From Bacteroidales bacterium (GTDB lineage Bacteria > Bacteroidota > Bacteroidia > Bacteroidales > JAADGE01): DNA of 16,428 nucleotides. Location of the stretch: contig JANTGL010000026.1 of NCBI GenBank assembly GCA_024762915.1, positions 1 through 16,428 of the forward strand. The letters are read 5' to 3'. Of the stretch, positions 12,916 through 16,428 are shown piece by piece; positions within the stretch are counted from its first letter, which is position 1, and the number at the start of each line of letters is the position of its first letter. Below the pieces are notes generated by a model. The model ran no database searches and was not told the origin of the DNA. It saw nothing but the letters and a program-made list of their open reading frames with translations. The position numbers and the translations under genes are program-made.

Positions 12916-15231
12916 TCAATTTATAAATAAAAGTTTAGTTACGAAAGTTTCACTGCCGTCGTCATTTGTACAAAAAATGAGGTAAACACCGGTATTTACT
13001 TTTCTTCCGTCAAAGGTTTTTCCGTTCCAAACGGCTTGTCCGCCCAGTGCCGTTGTTTCAAAAACAACATCCCCGGAAATATCGGTAATTTTCACATTGA
13101 CATCTGAAGCTAAACCGGTTACGGTTATTTTTCCGTCATATCCCGGACGTACGGGATTCGGAAATACGTACACATCCCCGAATGTATCTCCGCCTTCGGT
13201 TGCTTCTCCTCTGTATGACATAATTCCTTTGTCGGTCAGAAAGAAAACTTCACCTGATTGCGGGTTAATTGTTATGTCATTTATGGTGTTGGAAATTAAC
13301 GGACTGTTGTATTTATCAAAATGAAGGATTTCTTCTTTTCCGTTTTCCGAAACAAGAAAAACCCCTGAACTTTGTGTCCCTAACCATTTTCTGTTTCCTC
13401 CGTCTGTTTCAATATCGGTAATAATATCCGTATTTAAAAGGTATTGTTCGGTTGTATCTTTACCGTAGGAGGTTAATTGAATTCTGTCGGCATAAAAATC
13501 ATTTTCAAAAGCATTTTCATAATTGTAATAAATTACAACACCGTCACCTGTTCCCAACCAAATATTACCGTCTTTATCCGATGAAAAAGCCGTCACATTC
13601 GTTGAAATTTGTTCACCTTCACTTGTCGTCGGAATGATTATTTTAGACCGATCATCTTCTTTGTTTAAGGGCGTATTGTTATCATCAAAAACTAAAAGAC
13701 CTTTGCTGTCTCCGAGTTCAACCCATTTAAAATTATTATCGGTTACATAAATAGTGTTAGCATAATCATTCGTAATTGTTCCGTTAAAATTAAAACTTTG
13801 CCATTGGTCGTCTTCTGTTTTTACGGAAATTGGTTCGCCGACGCCTTGGTTTGTCATCCATAAATTGTTATTTTTATCGAAAACCATTCCGCTTATTCTG
13901 ATAAACCCGTAGGAATACCCCGAAATAGCTTGTAATGTACTGTTTAATTGATTGTATGAATTTGTCCATTCATTATTTAAAAATTCGTAAACCCCGTATC
14001 CCCAGGAACCGAAAAACAGATTATTGTTATCTTTCGGATTAACGGCTAAACAGAAAAAATTTCGTGCCGTGTCCGATGAAATATGGTAACTTTTCCATTT
14101 TTCATTAAGGAATACATTGTATGTCGGTTGATACCAACCGGTTGATTTGTTATTCCCGTCAGTTGTAATTAGGGTATTTTTATAAGCAAATGCTTTTGCC
14201 GTAAAATTATTATAAGTCCCGTTCGGATATGCATAAACGGCTGATCCGTTTGTTTCATAAACAAATCCGATGCGATTATCTGCAAATAAAATGTGATCGT
14301 TATCATCAAGAATCGCAAAATTAATATATGGTTCGGCCGTAAAGCCGTTAAAGTCATACAAATCATAGGTTCTTAGGACACTTAATGAAGAACTGAATAT
14401 TTTTGCGTAGTTTTTTGAGCTTAGAATTATTTTATTCCCGGTGACATTTATTGAACGTAATTCGTCAATTTCTTCTTCAAATAATTGCCAGATATTGTTT
14501 TTTTTAATATACAAAGTATCCTTTCCCTGTATTGTATCAATCTGATTTGCAAATAAGTAATTATCAAATGATTGAACAAAATTATACTTGAAATTATTAT
14601 TGGGTATGTCGGGGACTAAATTCCAATTTCTGTAATCGGCAAGATTTGAATTTGAAAAATCGGCAAAATAAAGACCTTTGTCAGTTGCAGCATAAAGATT
14701 TGTTCCGTCATAAGTTATATCATTGATTTTTACATATGATGCATTATCACCGATAAAATACGTATCACTGAATTCTAATTTATCCGTATCCAGCAGTACA
14801 ATCCCGAAACCGCAGGAAAGATAGGCCGTATTTCCGATAAATGTGATGTGATAAACGGTTTTATCAGTGCTGATAAGTTTACGTTTAATTTCCGAAAGAT
14901 TATAAATGACATTGTTTTTTAAAATATCAATATTTGAGTTTTTGTATGCAATTATCAATGCATTATTTGCTTTATTGTATGCCAATGTTTGAATTTCAGC
15001 ATCAGAAAAACCTTCAATTTTTGTAAGTTTTTCAATTGTTCCTTCTTCTTTATCATAAGAAAAAACGGCATTTTCTCCGGCAATATATACTTTGTTTCCG
15101 GCATCTGCCAAGCAAGTTGCTTTTTTATAGGAAAAATGGTCGCGCCATTTTCCGACGGCTATTTGTGATTGACTGTTCAGAAATAATACCGAAAATATCA
15201 GAATTAAGAAATATTTAATGTTTCGATTCAT
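12916..15231 (-). CDS. porZ: Type IX secretion system component PorZ (beta-propeller, C-terminal sorting domain)
   Basis: 771 residues, near P. gingivalis PorZ (about 776). In P. gingivalis PorZ acts at the cell surface in the attachment complex with PorU, PorV and PorQ, binding A-LPS for addition to T9SS cargo. Seen here: a signal peptide (NRNIKYFLILIFSVLFLNS) followed by QIAVGKWRDHFSYKKATCLA, the PorZ N-terminal signature; then propeller repeats with recurring GKVYIAGENAVFSYD-like, LSCGFGIVLLD and NNLWMTNQG / GNIWLGTGDGV / RKWLGTQSSGVFLVS strands, the two-component-regulator-propeller pattern. Residues 687-771 form a type A sorting domain: FPNPVRPG, ITDISGDVVFET, a W-x-G-x-x-x-x-G segment and TGVYLIF ... 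TKLLFIN. Length and N-terminus argue for PorZ rather than an ordinary propeller cargo protein. It begins 54 nt after rdgB and is likely on the dut-rdgB transcript. No other T9SS gene is in view. Confidence 0.85.
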   Translation of the reverse strand: MNRNIKYFLILIFSVLFLNSQSQIAVGKWRDHFSYKKATCLADAGNKVYIAGENAVFSYDKEEGTIEKLTKIEGFSDAEIQTLAYNKANNALIIAYKNSNIDILKNNVIYNLSEIKRKLISTDKTVYHITFIGNTAYLSCGFGIVLLDTDKLEFSDTYFIGDNASYVKINDITYDGTNLYAATDKGLYFADFSNSNLADYRNWNLVPDIPNNNFKYNFVQSFDNYLFANQIDTIQGKDTLYIKKNNIWQLFEEEIDELRSINVTGNKIILSSKNYAKIFSSSLSVLRTYDLYDFNGFTAEPYINFAILDDNDHILFADNRIGFVYETNGSAVYAYPNGTYNNFTAKAFAYKNTLITTDGNNKSTGWYQPTYNVFLNEKWKSYHISSDTARNFFCLAVNPKDNNNLFFGSWGYGVYEFLNNEWTNSYNQLNSTLQAISGYSYGFIRISGMVFDKNNNLWMTNQGVGEPISVKTEDDQWQSFNFNGTITNDYANTIYVTDNNFKWVELGDSKGLLVFDDNNTPLNKEDDRSKIIIPTTSEGEQISTNVTAFSSDKDGNIWLGTGDGVVIYYNYENAFENDFYADRIQLTSYGKDTTEQYLLNTDIITDIETDGGNRKWLGTQSSGVFLVSENGKEEILHFDKYNSPLISNTINDITINPQSGEVFFLTDKGIMSYRGEATEGGDTFGDVYVFPNPVRPGYDGKITVTGLASDVNVKITDISGDVVFETTALGGQAVWNGKTFDGRKVNTGVYLIFCTNDDGSETFVTKLLFIN

Positions 15232-15285
15232 AAAATGTAAATTGATAAGCTAAAAGTTTTAACGAAAATTTTGAATCAAAATTGC

Positions 15286-15861
15286 CTATAAACGTGCTAA
15301 GAATTTAATGAGTTTTTGAGTTGCCAAAGCTCGATGGCTTATTTTGTTCTTTTTATCAGCAGATAATTCGGCAAATGTTTCGGAATAACCTTCGGGTAAA
15401 AAAATCGGATCGTAACCGAAACCTCTTTTTCCTCTTTTTTCTTCTGTAATCCTACCTTTTATAATACCTTTGAATATATTTTCTTCCCCGTTTATAATCA
15501 GCGAAATAACAGTTTTGAAACGGGCTGTTCTGTTTGTTTTGTTTCGGAGTTCTTTCAGTACTTTTTGTACATTATCTTCATAAGAACAATTTTCGCCGGC
15601 ATACCTTGCCGAATACACTCCGGGTGCACCGTTTAAAGCATTAATTTCCAGACCCGTATCATCGGCAAAACAATCAATTTTATATCTATTGTAAATGTAA
15701 AATGCTTTCTGTGAGGCATTACCTTCTATAGTTCTTTGTGTTTCAGGAATTTCTTCAAAACAATTAATATCTTTTAGGCTCAAAATTTCAAATTGATTCC
15801 CCAATATTTTTCTGACTTCTTCAAGTTTATGTTTGTTATTTGTTGCAAATACGAGTTTCAT
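15286..15861 (-). CDS. rdgB: dITP/XTP pyrophosphatase (RdgB/HAM1 family)
   Basis: 191 residues from the ATG at 15861, the family's normal length, beginning MKLVFATNNKHKLEEV, the standard RdgB N-terminus. The frame is open upstream to 15963, but that extension overlaps the dut coding sequence and is Arg-rich with no homology, so I reject it. The enzyme hydrolyses non-canonical purine triphosphates (dITP, ITP, XTP) to monophosphates, keeping them out of DNA and RNA. Motifs: T7-N-N-K10 (substrate phosphate), E-E near 14-15 (metal), FADDTGLE (65-72) with the catalytic Asp, GAPGVYSARYAG (78-89), GFGYDPIF (147-154) and SHR (175-177) for base recognition. It follows dut by 32 nt; both sanitise the nucleotide pool, so a joint transcript makes functional sense. 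The stop is TAG. Confidence 0.95.
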   Translation of the reverse strand: MKLVFATNNKHKLEEVRKILGNQFEILSLKDINCFEEIPETQRTIEGNASQKAFYIYNRYKIDCFADDTGLEINALNGAPGVYSARYAGENCSYEDNVQKVLKELRNKTNRTARFKTVISLIINGEENIFKGIIKGRITEEKRGKRGFGYDPIFLPEGYSETFAELSADKKNKISHRALATQKLIKFLARL

Positions 15862-15893
15862 TTTTAAGTTACGAAAGTATAAATTAACTGAAA

Positions 15894-16328
15894 TTATTTT
15901 CCGGTATGACCGAAACCGCCGGCACCGCGTTCTGTTTGTTCTAAAATTTCGACTTCTTCCCACTTAACGGTTTCGTGTTTTGAGATAATCATTTGACAAA
16001 TCCTTTCTCCGTCTTTAATAACAAATTCTTCCGATGATAAATTAACTAATATAATTCCTATTTCACCTCGATAATCAGCATCAATTGTCCCGGGCGAATT
16101 TAGGACAGAAATACCGTGTTTGAATGCCAGACCGCTTCTCGGGCGAATTTGTGCTTCATAACCTTCGGGAAGTTCAATATATAATCCGGTTTTTATCAGA
16201 GTTCTTCCTAAGGGTTTTAATCTTATCGGTTTTTCAATATTTGCTCTTAAGTCCATACCGGCCGAAAGTGGTGTTTCATATGCCGGAAGTTGATGCTTTG
16301 AATTGTTGACAATTTTTATTTTTAACAT
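15894..16328 (-). CDS. dut: dUTP diphosphatase (dUTPase)
   Basis: 144 residues from the ATG at 16328, the usual size of trimeric dUTPases. It splits dUTP to dUMP and pyrophosphate, keeping uracil out of DNA and feeding dTMP synthesis. All five motifs are present in order: AGMDLRA (23-29), PRSGLA (63-68), GTIDADYRGE (80-89) with the catalytic Asp and the uracil-contact Tyr, GERICQMII (107-115), and the C-terminal arm RGAGGFGHTG (134-143). An in-frame TTG at 16355 would add nine residues but lies within the -7 promoter box, so it cannot be in the mRNA. It heads a likely dut-rdgB-porZ operon on the minus strand. Confidence 0.96.
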   Translation of the reverse strand: MLKIKIVNNSKHQLPAYETPLSAGMDLRANIEKPIRLKPLGRTLIKTGLYIELPEGYEAQIRPRSGLAFKHGISVLNSPGTIDADYRGEIGIILVNLSSEEFVIKDGERICQMIISKHETVKWEEVEILEQTERGAGGFGHTGK

Positions 16329-16352
16329 AACCTTATTTGAATTATTATTCTG

Positions 16353-16360
16353 CAAATTTA
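16353..16360 (-). promoter_or_regulatory. dut promoter -7 box
   Basis: On the minus strand TAAATTTG matches TAnnTTTG exactly, 24 nt before the dut ATG. The A/T-rich stretch beyond (16361-16428) holds no gene and no clear TTG at the -33 spacing. The site excludes the TTG codon at 16355 as a start. Confidence 0.6.
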
Positions 16361-16428
16361 ATTTTTTACATTGCTTATCCTAAAATAAATTTTATAATTC
16401 AAGTGAAATTTACGTTATTTGTTGTTTC

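Noticed and set aside
15267..15283. 17-nt inverted repeat AATTTTGA-A-TCAAAATT between rdgB and porZ, considered as a terminator
   Set aside because: There is only a single-base centre, so no stable loop, it is all A/T except one pair, and no clean T-run follows on the minus strand.
15862..15963. N-terminal extension of the rdgB frame beginning at 15963
   Set aside because: It overlaps the dut coding sequence, is Arg-rich and unlike any RdgB; the standard start MKLVFATNN at 15861 fits the family length.
16329..16355. TTG start for dut at 16355
   Set aside because: The codon lies inside the -7 box TAAATTTG, so the transcript should begin downstream; the ATG at 16328 gives the usual dUTPase length.
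1..16428. Search for CRISPR arrays, transposases, integrases, attachment sites, toxin-antitoxin or defence genes
   Set aside because: No regularly spaced repeats, no mobile-element genes and no duplication at the tRNA 3' end were seen; the window reads as ordinary chromosomal sequence.

Overview
The window looks like chromosomal DNA from a Bacteroidota bacterium, probably class Bacteroidia (inferred). It is AT-rich. Genes start at ATG without clear Shine-Dalgarno sequences, and the intergenic gaps carry TAnnTTTG boxes, the -7 element of Bacteroidota promoters. A PorZ-type component of the type IX secretion system (T9SS), with its own C-terminal sorting domain, is present. Nearly all sequence is coding: no gene-free stretch reaches 300 bases. 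I see no insertion sequence, prophage, CRISPR array or recognisable defence system.

Left part (1-3495): the 3' end of a ThrE/YjjB-type transporter gene reads in from the left and meets a minus-strand group at a two-way terminator. That group reads, in transcription order, ychF (P-loop ATPase), a PKD-domain lipoprotein, and a secreted leucine-rich-repeat protein. The last two look co-transcribed. A divergent promoter region of about 180 bp separates ychF from acnB.

Middle part (3674-8810), plus strand: acnB (TCA-cycle aconitase B) ends at a strong hairpin terminator. Three exported proteins follow, each with its own promoter: a TapB/DUF3108-like periplasmic protein and two tandem paralogous lipoproteins. 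The paralogues are mosaic. Their promoter, signal peptide and two internal blocks are almost identical, while the stretches between are strongly diverged. Both also carry an identical hairpin followed by a T-rich tract inside the signal-peptide codons.

Right part (8823-16328), minus strand, in transcription order: dut, rdgB, porZ, tRNA-Leu(CAA), a soluble hybrid sensor kinase with three PAS domains, and an AtoE-type short-chain fatty acid transporter. dut and rdgB both clean the nucleotide pool (dUTP; dITP/XTP) and sit 32 nt apart; porZ follows after 54 nt. The tRNA has its own promoter and terminator. The kinase and transporter genes are 7 nt apart, which suggests a cytoplasmic sensor made together with a fatty-acid carrier.

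Most of the window is ordinary core genome. The parts most worth a second look are the mosaic lipoprotein pair with its in-gene hairpin and the kinase/AtoE pair.
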